A stretch of DNA of 13,853 nt from Candidatus Dormiibacterota bacterium. Lineage in GTDB: Bacteria > Chloroflexota > Dormibacteria > Dormibacterales > Dormibacteraceae. The notes beneath the pieces are model-generated. The model made no database searches, was not told the DNA's origin, and was given only the letters and a program-made list of their open reading frames with translations. The stretch is taken from positions 32,269 to 46,121 of the forward strand of contig PLYD01000185.1 in assembly GCA_003151665.1 (NCBI GenBank), in the 5' to 3' direction. Both the position numbers and the translations under genes were made by a program. Below are positions 6,558 through 12,664 of the stretch, one piece after another. Position 1 is the first letter of the stretch; each line of letters opens with the position of its first letter.

Positions 6558-6857
6558 ATGCAGGAATTCGAGGCCGCGGCGCAGGCTGCAGTCGATTCGA
6601 TCCCGGATGAATTCGTGCAGTACCTCGTAAACACGGTATTCGTCATCGAGGAGTCGTCGCCCGAAGGGCTCATGGGGCTTTACGAGGGAGCCACGGCGCT
6701 GGCGGGCCTGGGCATGCCCGAGCGGATCACCCTCTACAAGCGCTCTCACGAGCGAGCCGCGGACTCGATCGATGAGCTGGTCGAGGAGGTCCGCCGGACG
6801 ATCATGCACGAGGTCGGCCACCACTTCGGGATGGAGGAAGAGGACCTTCCCTATTAG
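6558..6857 (+). CDS. Zincin_1-family (PF06262-like) putative zinc metallopeptidase
   Basis: A 99-aa protein matching the small minimal-zincin family whose members are often annotated as possible metallopeptidases. It begins MQEFEAAAQAAVDSIPDEFV, continues with VFVIEE, the LMGLYEGATAL motif and ERITLYKR. It ends with the metal-binding helix RRTIMHEVGHHFGMEEEDL; HExxH is at 84-88 and an Asp at 96 could be a third ligand. Substrate is unknown. I chose ATG 6558 because GGGTGAG lies just upstream; ATG 6546 and GTG 6552 are in-frame alternatives adding four or two residues. The gene diverges from the dehydrogenase with start codons about 10 nt apart. A small TCCCT-ATT-AGGGA inverted repeat spans the stop codon. 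Confidence 0.88.
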   Translation: MQEFEAAAQAAVDSIPDEFVQYLVNTVFVIEESSPEGLMGLYEGATALAGLGMPERITLYKRSHERAADSIDELVEEVRRTIMHEVGHHFGMEEEDLPY

Positions 6858-7033
6858 GGATGTGGTCGGAGGGCCGGCCGAGAGATTCGGTGATCCAGGT
6901 GGTCCAGCTGCTAGGCGCGGCCGAGTAGCGGAGCGCGCGCGTCGAAGATGCGTAAGCGAGCAACGAAGGCCGCAACAACGCACATGGGCCGCCAGGGCGC
7001 CGAAGCTCCGGTTGGCATCTCCGGCCGCATCCC
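6858..7033. other. Convergent intergenic region without a recognised gene
   Basis: This 176-nt stretch separates the plus-strand zincin gene from the minus-strand flavin reductase gene. It contains the palindrome GGCCGGCC and short GC-rich inverted repeats, but no T-tracted terminator, RNA gene or family-like ORF that I can support on either strand. Confidence 0.5.
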
Positions 7034-7537
7034 TCAGCGCAACGTCCAGAAGGAGCGGTCCCACAGGATCAGCGGGTCGCCCGCGCCGGCCACCGCCGCC
7101 TCCACCCTGCCTACGCAGATGTCGTGGTCGCCGGCTGAGTGAGTTGCGACTAGGCTGCATTCCAGCCAAGCCACGCACCCTTCTATTAGAGGGATGCCGT
7201 TGGTGCCGAGGCGGTGCGGAATCTCGCGCCAGGATTCATCGATGGCGGGGGCGCGACCGGCGAAGCGATCGGCGAGGAACTCCTGGGAGCGGGTCAGGAC
7301 GCTGACGTTGAAAGCCTTCCCCTCGACCACTGCAGTACGCGTCGTGGCTTCGCGCTCGAGGCCGACCAGCACCATGGGAGGGTCGGCTGAGATCGAGACG
7401 AGGCTGCTGGCAGTGAGCCCTCTGTAGCCGGACCCATAGCGCGCGCTGACCACGACGACGCCAGACGGGAGTCGAGCCATGACGCCTCGGAAGTCTTGCC
7501 CAGCCAAGTGATTCCGTAGCCTAACCTTAGAATCCAC
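7034..7537 (-). CDS. Flavin reductase-like (FMN-binding split-barrel) protein
   Basis: This 167-aa protein fits the flavin reductase-like domain (PF01613 type). Such proteins bind FMN and usually reduce flavin with NAD(P)H for a partner oxygenase. Characteristic segments are FRGVMARLPSGVVVVSA, GLTASSLVSISADPPMVLVG, AFNVSVLTRSQEFLADRFAG, GCVAWLECSL and HDICVGRVEAA. The enzyme partner is not in the window. The start is uncertain. An ORF reaching 7621 includes the antisense of tRNA-Cys and is an artefact. GTG 7537 and TTG 7507 are the plausible starts, neither with a strong Shine-Dalgarno. The short interval to the tRNA (7538-7546) implies that the two divergent transcripts have overlapping promoter regions. 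Confidence 0.82.
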   Translation of the reverse strand: MDSKVRLRNHLAGQDFRGVMARLPSGVVVVSARYGSGYRGLTASSLVSISADPPMVLVGLEREATTRTAVVEGKAFNVSVLTRSQEFLADRFAGRAPAIDESWREIPHRLGTNGIPLIEGCVAWLECSLVATHSAGDHDICVGRVEAAVAGAGDPLILWDRSFWTLR

Positions 7538-7546
7538 TCCCGACGG

Positions 7547-7620
7547 GGCGACGTAGCCAAGTGGCAAGGCAGAGGTCTGCAAAACCTCCATCCCCAGTTC
7601 GATTCTGGGCGTCGCCTCCA
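7547..7620 (+). tRNA. tRNA-Cys (anticodon GCA), CCA encoded
   Basis: A 74-nt cloverleaf including CCA. The acceptor stem is GGCGACG/CGTCGCC, the D-arm is GCCA/AGGC-like, and the anticodon stem is GAGGT/ACCTC with loop CTGCAAA (anticodon GCA). The variable loop is CATC, the T-stem CCCAG/CTGGG with loop TTCGATT, then discriminator T73-position and genomic CCA (7618-7620). It is the only encoded CCA of the two tRNAs here. A possible -10, TAGAAT, lies at 7529-7534, but no good -35 is visible. Confidence 0.95.
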
Positions 7621-7625
7621 ATTTT

Positions 7626-8243
7626 CTAGCCGTACTTCAGGTACGCCGCGTACCAGTTGGTCGCGATCGCGTGCTGAGCCGCGCGCAACCCAATCTGGGC
7701 GACGCAAACGAGCCTGTGCAGCGCGTTCTCGACCTTGTCCTTGATCCGGGCCCCGGTGCTGCCGGCATACGGCTCTGGCCATAGGTTGCCCGCTGCGTAC
7801 CCATCGCCGCCCAGCTCCAGCGGAATCAGGTGGTCCTCTTCGAAGTCGGCGAGCCGAGTATCCGCGTAACCGTACTGAGTTATCTGCTCTCTCTTGAGCG
7901 CCGTCGTGTACGAGGACGGCGGCCGCACCGTGCGGCCATCATCGAGGCGGCGGCCGCTCGTGTAGCCAGTCACGCAGATGGTGCGATTGATGTTGGCTGG
8001 GCTCACATCGGCGCTGACGACGCCTGGCGTGAGCCTCGAATTTGGCAGGCCGGCTTTCAGTTGCCTGAGGATAGGACTAGGGCTGGGGGCATTTGGAGTG
8101 GGGCTATCGCTGGTGGTCGCGACCGGATGGTCGGTCGACGGTATTGATGCGAGCCAAAGACCAAGCGCGCCAACGATCAGCAGCGACACCAGGATGGCAA
8201 TCCCCACGCGAAGTTCAGCCGCACCGCCTGACGGCGATCTCAT
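7626..8243 (-). CDS. Membrane-anchored protein with HNH-like (DHLIPLELGG) motif
   Basis: This 205-aa protein has an N-terminal transmembrane or uncleaved signal segment (about 11-33, LRVGIAILVSLLIVGALGLW). A Pro/Ser/Thr-rich linker (35-58) and an extracytoplasmic C-terminal domain follow. The domain has TICVTGYTSGRR, PPSSYTTALKREQ, then EEDHLIPLELGG (135-146) and NLWPEP (153-158), followed by an Ala-rich helix ending AIATNWYAAYL. The D-H ... L-G-G ... N-L arrangement resembles the beta-beta-metal core of HNH nucleases, so a secreted nuclease-like role is possible but unproven. Cys90 and Cys180 could form a disulfide. I chose ATG 8243 because it precedes a clean signal segment; the reading to 8474 is not protein-like and crosses the hairpin repeat. 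No Shine-Dalgarno is visible. Confidence 0.75.
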   Translation of the reverse strand: MRSPSGGAAELRVGIAILVSLLIVGALGLWLASIPSTDHPVATTSDSPTPNAPSPSPILRQLKAGLPNSRLTPGVVSADVSPANINRTICVTGYTSGRRLDDGRTVRPPSSYTTALKREQITQYGYADTRLADFEEDHLIPLELGGDGYAAGNLWPEPYAGSTGARIKDKVENALHRLVCVAQIGLRAAQHAIATNWYAAYLKYG

Positions 8244-8340
8244 GAGCGGAGGGTAGCCCGTCGGTCCGAAATACCTCTCGCCACCGGTGCGTTCAAGAAG
8301 GGACTGCATCCCTCGTGGCCAGAGGGAGTGGGTCCAGGTG

Positions 8341-8395
8341 AAGGGGTCAGGCGGTAAGGTGCTGTCGAAAGACCACCTCAGGCGCCTGACCCCTT
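8341..8395. repeat. 55-nt REP-like imperfect hairpin
   Basis: Perfect 13-nt arms, AAGGGGTCAGGCG (8341-8353) and CGCCTGACCCCTT (8383-8395), enclose an internal loop, AGGTG/CACCT (8357-8361/8374-8378), a two-base bulge and GTC-GAAA-GAC with a GNRA tetraloop on the plus strand. It lies between two minus-strand genes, 20 nt after the microprotein stop, so it could end that transcript, though no U-tract follows. The GGGGTCAG...CTGACCCC ends resemble REP sequences mobilised by RAYT (IS200-like) transposases; this is resemblance only, since no second copy or transposase is in the window. Confidence 0.7.
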
Positions 8396-8415
8396 TGTAG
8401 GAACGAATCGAATAA

Positions 8416-8526
8416 TCAGTACTTTGTCGGGTTCGACAGAACGCTCGGCTTGGGACCCATTCCCCGCACCACAATCAGCCCCGCGATCGCCGAGATGACG
8501 ATCGCGATCCGAAGGACGTTGCGCAC
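8416..8526 (-). CDS. 36-residue putative membrane microprotein
   Basis: A GTG-initiated ORF of 36 codons plus TGA, found by reading outward from a near-perfect Shine-Dalgarno AGGAGGTG (8541-8534) that sits 7 nt before the GTG. The peptide starts MRNV, has one hydrophobic helix (about residues 5-20, LRIAIVISAIAGLIVV), then R-G and a polar, Pro-containing tail ending PTKY. The basic N-terminus before the helix is compatible with membrane insertion. No known family is recognised. It is the strongest ribosome-binding site in the window, the best evidence that this is a real gene. The 55-nt hairpin follows 20 nt after the stop. It diverges from the E2 gene. Confidence 0.6.
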   Translation of the reverse strand: MRNVLRIAIVISAIAGLIVVRGMGPKPSVLSNPTKY

Positions 8527-8658
8527 TGGCTTTCACCTCCTGGAGCGTTTTTTCTCGCTTGTCGTGCCCCGCAAGTAGAACGAGCCCGCCGCAAGGCGAG
8601 TTACACAGCCTCTCTGATCGCCAGTGGCAGTTGATAGACTCGGATCAATACTCAGGCG

Positions 8659-8663
8659 AGGAG
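8659..8663 (+). promoter_or_regulatory. Ribosome-binding site of the E2 gene
   Basis: AGGAG lies 7 nt before the ATG at 8671 and fixes the E2 start. The upstream sequence holds only weak -10-like elements (TAGACT at 8635-8640), so I do not call a promoter. Confidence 0.75.
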
Positions 8664-8670
8664 AAGGCGC

Positions 8671-9984
8671 ATGGGCTTGGCCCAGATCAAGATGCCCCAG
8701 CTCGGCGAGTCGGTGACCGAGGGCACGGTCGAGAAGTGGCTCAAGAGCGAGGGTGACTTCGTAAAACGCGACGAGCCGATCGTGGAGGTCGTCACGGACA
8801 AGGTCAACGCCGAGATCCCCTCCCCCTTCGAAGGCAAGCTCGTCAAGATCACGGTCACCGAGGGCGAGACGGTGCGGGTTGGCGCCGTGATCGCCCAGAT
8901 CGAGACCGCCGGTGGTGCCGCGACCGACGCCCCTCCCCCTCCGGCCAAGCAGCCCGCTACCTCGGCCAAGGAATCCGCAGCGCCCCATCCGGAGGTGCCT
9001 GTTGCCCCCGCTCCGCGTCAGGGCGCGAGCGCCCCGGCGGCGGCTGCGCCTGCACCCGCCCCTTCGAGCGACAACGAAGGCACCGACCGAGCTCGGCTTT
9101 CGCCCGCCGTCCGAAAGCTCGCGGCCGAGCACGGCATCGACGCCACGGCGATTCGCGGAAGCGGAATGGGCGGCCGGATCACCCGAGACGATGTCCTCGC
9201 CGCTGTGGAAGGCGGAGGTGCCGCTCCAGCTGCTGCCTCTGCTGCCCCCGCGCGATCCGCCCCTCGCCCAGCGCGGATCGACGGCGCGCGCGAAGAGGTG
9301 GTGAAGCTGGGCTCAATGCGAAAGGCGATCGCCGAGCACCTGGTTCGGAGCCTTGCCACATCACCCCACGCCTGGACCCTCCAGGAGGTCGACGTCACCA
9401 ACTTGGTGCGTTATCGCGCGGTGGAGAAGGAAGGTTTTCGGGCGCGGCACGGAGTCTCGCTGACGTACCTGCCGTTCGTCGTGCAGATCGTGTGCGACGC
9501 GATCAAGGAGTTTCCCTGGCTCAACTCGACCTGGAGCGACGAGGGCGTGGTGCTGAAGCACTACATCAACATGGGCATCGCCGTTTCAATCCCTGACGGC
9601 CTCATCGTCCCTGTGCTGAAGGACGCGGATCAGCTTGGGTTCACTGAGCTTGTTCGCTCAATCAACGACCTCGTCGAAAGGGCGCGCACGAAGCAGCTCA
9701 AGCCGGACGATGTCCAGGGCGGCACATTCACCCTCAACAACACGGGCTCGACCGGCTCTGTTGCCAGCCAGCCGATCATCAATCAGCCTCAGGCGGCCAT
9801 CCTGACCACCGAATCCATCGTCAAACGCCCAGTGGTGATCGGCGACGGGATCGCGGTTAGAGACATGATGAATATGTGCCTCAGCTTCGATCACCGGATC
9901 ATCGACGGGATGATGGCGGGCCAGTTCCTAGGCACCGTCAAGAAGCGCCTCGAGGAATGGACCGCCGCGAGCATCCAGCTGTGA
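8671..9984 (+). CDS. Dihydrolipoamide acyltransferase (E2) of a 2-oxoacid dehydrogenase complex
   Basis: E2 forms the core of pyruvate, 2-oxoglutarate or branched-chain 2-oxoacid dehydrogenase and transfers the acyl group from lipoyl to CoA. Domains of the 437-aa protein are as follows. The lipoyl domain (about 3-80) has lipoylated Lys44 in TDKVNAEIPSP. An Ala/Pro-rich linker follows. The E3/E1-binding domain (about 143-179) has LSPAVRKLAAEHGID and GSGMGGRITRDDVL. A second Ala/Pro linker leads to the catalytic domain (about 207-437), with NTGSTGSVASQPIINQPQAA and active-site FDHRIIDG (His408, Asp412). No E1 or E3 gene is adjacent, so the substrate class cannot be fixed. Its TGA overlaps the lipA GTG, tying it to lipoate synthesis. 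Confidence 0.93.
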   Translation: MGLAQIKMPQLGESVTEGTVEKWLKSEGDFVKRDEPIVEVVTDKVNAEIPSPFEGKLVKITVTEGETVRVGAVIAQIETAGGAATDAPPPPAKQPATSAKESAAPHPEVPVAPAPRQGASAPAAAAPAPAPSSDNEGTDRARLSPAVRKLAAEHGIDATAIRGSGMGGRITRDDVLAAVEGGGAAPAAASAAPARSAPRPARIDGAREEVVKLGSMRKAIAEHLVRSLATSPHAWTLQEVDVTNLVRYRAVEKEGFRARHGVSLTYLPFVVQIVCDAIKEFPWLNSTWSDEGVVLKHYINMGIAVSIPDGLIVPVLKDADQLGFTELVRSINDLVERARTKQLKPDDVQGGTFTLNNTGSTGSVASQPIINQPQAAILTTESIVKRPVVIGDGIAVRDMMNMCLSFDHRIIDGMMAGQFLGTVKKRLEEWTAASIQL

Positions 9985-10874
9985 GCACGGGCGTGCCACT
10001 CACCCAGGCTCCCATTCCTTCATGGATACGCATCCGCGTGACCGAGAGCGAGAACTTCAAGGAGCTTAAACAGATCGTCAAGGGCAGCCGCCTGCACACG
10101 GTCTGCGAGGAGGCGCGCTGCCCGAACATCTTCGATTGCTGGAACCGCCGCACAGCGACCTTCATGATCCTTGGTGACGTTTGCACGCGCGCCTGCCGGT
10201 TCTGCGCAGTCACCTCGGGCCGGCCGACAGAGCTGGACCTGGGCGAACCGCTGCGAGTCGCCGACTCGGTGGCCGAGCTCGGCCTGCGACACGCCGTAAT
10301 CACATCGGTCGATCGGGACGACCTGAAAGACGGCGGGGCAGGCATCTTCGCGCGCACCATCCGCGCGATCCGGCGGCGCAGCCCTGGCACGACGATCGAG
10401 GTACTGACCCCCGACTTCCAGGGCGACCTCCAAGCCGTGCAGACCGTGGTCGACGCCGGCCCCGACATCTTCAACCACAACACCGAGACCGTCCCCCGCC
10501 TGTATTCGCGGATCCGGCCAAAAGCTGTTTACGCGAACAGCCTCGCCCTGCTGCGGCACGTGAAGGGATCGGCGCCTGAGATGGTCACGAAGTCTGGCCT
10601 GATGGTCGGCCTTGGGGAAACTGAGGACGAGTTGCTCGAGGTGTTTGGCAATATGCGCGCGCACAATATCGACGTCCTGACGGTGGGCCAGTACCTGCGG
10701 CCGACCAAAAGTCATGCCGAGGTCGTGCGCTACTACAAGCCCGAGGAGTTCGCGCGGTTGAAAGGCCTGGCCCTCGAGATGGGCTTTGGCCACGTCGAAG
10801 CAGGACCCCTGGTCAGGTCCTCATACCACGCTGATGAGCAAGTCCCAGAACGTAAGAGCCTGCTGGCTGGGTAG
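9981..10874 (+). CDS. lipA: Lipoyl synthase LipA
   Basis: A radical-SAM enzyme that inserts two sulfur atoms into octanoyl-protein to form lipoyl groups. The 297-aa product has the auxiliary-cluster motif Cys42-x4-Cys47-x5-Cys53 (CEEARCPNIFDCW) and the radical-SAM motif Cys68-x3-Cys72-x2-Cys75 (CTRACRFC). The C-terminal RSSY (279-282) supplies the serine ligand, within GPLVRSSYHADEQV. The start is GTG 9981, overlapping the E2 TGA as GTGA. The ATG at 9876 lies in E2's alternate frame and is rejected. Its product acts on proteins such as the upstream E2, and lipB follows with a 41-nt overlap. Confidence 0.96.
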   Translation: MSTGVPLTQAPIPSWIRIRVTESENFKELKQIVKGSRLHTVCEEARCPNIFDCWNRRTATFMILGDVCTRACRFCAVTSGRPTELDLGEPLRVADSVAELGLRHAVITSVDRDDLKDGGAGIFARTIRAIRRRSPGTTIEVLTPDFQGDLQAVQTVVDAGPDIFNHNTETVPRLYSRIRPKAVYANSLALLRHVKGSAPEMVTKSGLMVGLGETEDELLEVFGNMRAHNIDVLTVGQYLRPTKSHAEVVRYYKPEEFARLKGLALEMGFGHVEAGPLVRSSYHADEQVPERKSLLAG

Positions 10875-11529
10875 CACCCCTTACCAGGAGGCATGGGACC
10901 TCCAGGCGGAGATCGTTGCCGCCGTTCGAGACGGAGGCGCGCCCGACACGCTCCTGCTCCTCGAGCATCCGCACGTCTTCACGATGGGCAAGGCGGCAAG
11001 CCCTGCGGACATCCTGTGGGATGAAACCGAGCGGGCGGGCCGCGAGGTCGACGTGATCTGGTCTGACCGCGGCGGCGAGGCGACGTATCACGGTCCAGGT
11101 CAGCTGGTCGGCTATCCGATCATCGATCTCGCGCACTTCGAGCTCACGATTCCCGCTTACATCCATAAGCTCGAGCAGTCAGTGATCGAATATCTACGCG
11201 AGCTCGGTGTCGAATCGGAGCCTGGCGAGCGTGGACTCACCGGCGTCTGGTCCCAGGGCGAGAAGGTGGCGGCAATCGGCATCAAGCTGAACCGATCCGT
11301 TGTGAGCCACGGCTTTGCGCTCAATCTCACCACGGACCTTCAGTACTTCGACGGCATCGTTCCCTGCGGACATGCGGACAAGCGTCCGACATCGGTCGAG
11401 GCCCTAACGGGCCGGCGCATCGACACCGCGACCGCGGCTCGTGAATACACCAGACATTTCGCCGGCGAATTCGGAGCTACGGCCGATTGGGCCTCACCCG
11501 AAGCGCTTCTCGCGGCTGCGCGCCGCTAG
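10834..11529 (+). CDS. lipB: Octanoyl-ACP:protein N-octanoyltransferase LipB
   Basis: LipB moves octanoyl from acyl carrier protein to the lipoyl-domain lysine, the step before LipA. From ATG 10834 it is 231 aa, within normal LipB size. The family signature RGGEATYHGPGQLVGYP (79-95) is intact. The catalytic Lys151 (AAIGIKL) and Cys178 (IVPCGHAD) are both present. The start overlaps the lipA end by 41 nt. The ATG at 10786 would add 16 residues lying inside lipA without family similarity. No strong Shine-Dalgarno is seen, so coupling to lipA is likely. TAG at 11527-11529 is followed at once by a hairpin and the next promoter. Confidence 0.96.
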   Translation: MSKSQNVRACWLGSTPYQEAWDLQAEIVAAVRDGGAPDTLLLLEHPHVFTMGKAASPADILWDETERAGREVDVIWSDRGGEATYHGPGQLVGYPIIDLAHFELTIPAYIHKLEQSVIEYLRELGVESEPGERGLTGVWSQGEKVAAIGIKLNRSVVSHGFALNLTTDLQYFDGIVPCGHADKRPTSVEALTGRRIDTATAAREYTRHFAGEFGATADWASPEALLAAARR

Positions 11530-11532
11530 CTC

Positions 11533-11560
11533 TTGAGCTCGCCCCTGGCGAGCCTATACT
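11533..11560 (+). promoter_or_regulatory. Promoter of the DedA-family gene
   Basis: TTGAGC (-35, 11533-11538), a 16-nt spacer and TATACT (-10, 11555-11560) predict a start of transcription near 11567 and a leader of about 20 nt before ATG 11587. A perfect 7-bp hairpin occupies nearly the entire spacer. Confidence 0.65.
11537..11553 (+). terminator. Hairpin after lipB, inside the next promoter
   Basis: GCTCGCC-CCT-GGCGAGC forms a perfect 7-bp stem with a 3-nt loop, 7 nt after the lipB stop. No U-tract follows, so intrinsic termination is uncertain. It overlaps the -35 end and fills the spacer of the DedA promoter. Confidence 0.4.
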
Positions 11561-11586
11561 CCGCCCACTGAGCGCCCGGGTAATCA

Positions 11587-12291
11587 ATGCTGGCACACGC
11601 TTTTTCCCTCTCGGACAACCTTCCGGGCTGGCTGCAGGACCCAAGTTGGTGGCGGCCCCTCGCCCATACCGTGCAGGAATTCGTGCGCCAGCACCAGGCG
11701 ACCGGACTGTTCGTGGTCATCTTCCTGGAGGAGCTCGGCGTTCCGCTGCCGGCACCTGGCGACGTCGCGATCATGTACGGGGGCTACCTCACGACAACGG
11801 GCGCCATCCCCTACCCGCTTGCCTATTTGGCCGTGGTGTCCGCTGCGGTCCTCGGTAGCGCCTGCAACCTGACGATCAGCCGCAAGTACGGCCGTCCATT
11901 CATCCAGCGCTTCGGCAAGTACATCGGCGTGACCGAGGCAAGGCTGATGCACGCTGAAGGGCTTTTCAAGCGATGGGGCCCCTGGGCGATCATCATCGGC
12001 CGCCACATTCCCGGCATGCGGATAGTTTTGTCGGCCTTGTCGGGAATACTTGGGGTGCCTTACCGGGTTTTCATACCGTGCGTATTCGTTTCAGCGATGA
12101 TCTGGGCCGCGATCTTTCTCGAGATCGGACGTCGAGTAGGTCCCCGCGTACGAGAGGTTTTTCTCATATTCCCGGCACACCTGATTCCTTGGGTTTTGCT
12201 GGGTTTGGGCTTGCTCGTGATCGGGTATCTGGGATATGAGCATGGTTTCAAACCGAAAGCCTGGAGCAGACACGCTGAAGAGTTCCGCTGA
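11587..12291 (+). CDS. DedA-family (SNARE-associated/VTT domain) membrane protein
   Basis: DedA proteins are polytopic membrane proteins implicated in phospholipid or undecaprenyl-phosphate transport and membrane homeostasis. The 234-aa product has typical length and about five hydrophobic segments. Diagnostic motifs are the acidic helix and re-entrant loop FLEELGVPLPAPGD (46-59) with Glu48/Glu49 and Asp59, and GRHIPGMR (138-145) with the conserved arginines. The C-terminal segment WVLLGLGLLVIGYLGY is a final membrane helix. The ATG at 11587 has no clear Shine-Dalgarno but lies about 20 nt after the predicted transcription start. The next gene begins inside its last 56 nt in another frame. 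Substrate cannot be deduced. Confidence 0.9.
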   Translation: MLAHAFSLSDNLPGWLQDPSWWRPLAHTVQEFVRQHQATGLFVVIFLEELGVPLPAPGDVAIMYGGYLTTTGAIPYPLAYLAVVSAAVLGSACNLTISRKYGRPFIQRFGKYIGVTEARLMHAEGLFKRWGPWAIIIGRHIPGMRIVLSALSGILGVPYRVFIPCVFVSAMIWAAIFLEIGRRVGPRVREVFLIFPAHLIPWVLLGLGLLVIGYLGYEHGFKPKAWSRHAEEFR

Positions 12292-12574
12292 GCTCGTTCG
12301 CCTCGACACTGTCGAGATGGACGAGGACGACGAGATCCTTCCCGACTTCTCAGCCGAAGTCGATGGACGGCGCGTCTGGGTCACGGCCGTACTCGAGAGG
12401 ACCGTCGTGATCGAGCCGGCCCCAGGCGAGCCCAAGGTGCTTGTCAATCGCAACCGCCTGATGGTCGACCCTGGCCAGCTCCGCGTTCGCCACCTGGCGA
12501 GCAAGGAAGCCGCCCGGCGCGGCCGCGAGGCTGCCCGCCAGCTTCGGATGCAAGAAAACCGCTCAGCGGCCTGA
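12236..12574 (+). CDS. Small protein of unknown family, paralog 1 of a tandem pair
   Basis: A 112-aa soluble protein I cannot place in a named family. Its core matches the next gene without gaps: ELVxL, then 19 residues later VDG-[RK]-x-V-x-V, the identical block AVLERTVVIE, and MVxP. An acidic stretch (EMDEDDE) precedes the core, and the C-terminus is basic and probably helical (ASKEAARRGREAARQLRM). The short beta-rich core is compatible with a small beta-barrel, but this is a guess. ATG 12236 or 12242 both lie inside the DedA end; homology to the paralog starts near codon 19, so an internal ATG at 12317 is unlikely. A hairpin begins immediately after the TGA. Confidence 0.72.
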   Translation: MSMVSNRKPGADTLKSSAELVRLDTVEMDEDDEILPDFSAEVDGRRVWVTAVLERTVVIEPAPGEPKVLVNRNRLMVDPGQLRVRHLASKEAARRGREAARQLRMQENRSAA

Positions 12575-12595
12575 GCTCACCCCTCGGGGTTGAGC
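12575..12595 (+). terminator. Hairpin after paralog 1, overlapping the promoter of paralog 2
   Basis: GCTCA-x-CCC-TCG-GGG-x-TGAGC forms 8 pairs with one mismatch, starting at the base after the stop codon and followed by CTTTG. It could be a weak intrinsic terminator. Its right arm contains the TTGAGC -35 box of the next gene. Confidence 0.45.
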
Positions 12596-12617
12596 CTTTG
12601 TAACGTTCTGGTAAAGT
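12590..12617 (+). promoter_or_regulatory. Promoter of paralog 2
   Basis: TTGAGC (12590-12595), a 16-nt spacer and TAAAGT (12612-12617) match the -35 and the spacing of the DedA promoter. Transcription would begin near 12624, giving a leader of about 40 nt before ATG 12665. Confidence 0.55.
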
Positions 12618-12664
12618 TGGCTGCTCCGCGGCCGACATGGCCGCCTAGCCCAAGGACCGACTGC

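Noticed and set aside
7547..7621. N-terminal extension of the flavin reductase (ATPRIELGMEVLQTSALPL)
   Set aside because: It is the antisense translation of tRNA-Cys, a common annotation artefact; the real start lies at or after 7537.
8244..8474. N-terminal extension of the HNH-like protein
   Set aside because: It crosses the 55-nt hairpin and overlaps the microprotein in another frame; a normal signal segment starts at 8243.
8631..8652. Promoter for the E2 operon (TTGATA with AATACT)
   Set aside because: The two elements are only about 10 nt apart and other pairings are also off-consensus, so no promoter is called.
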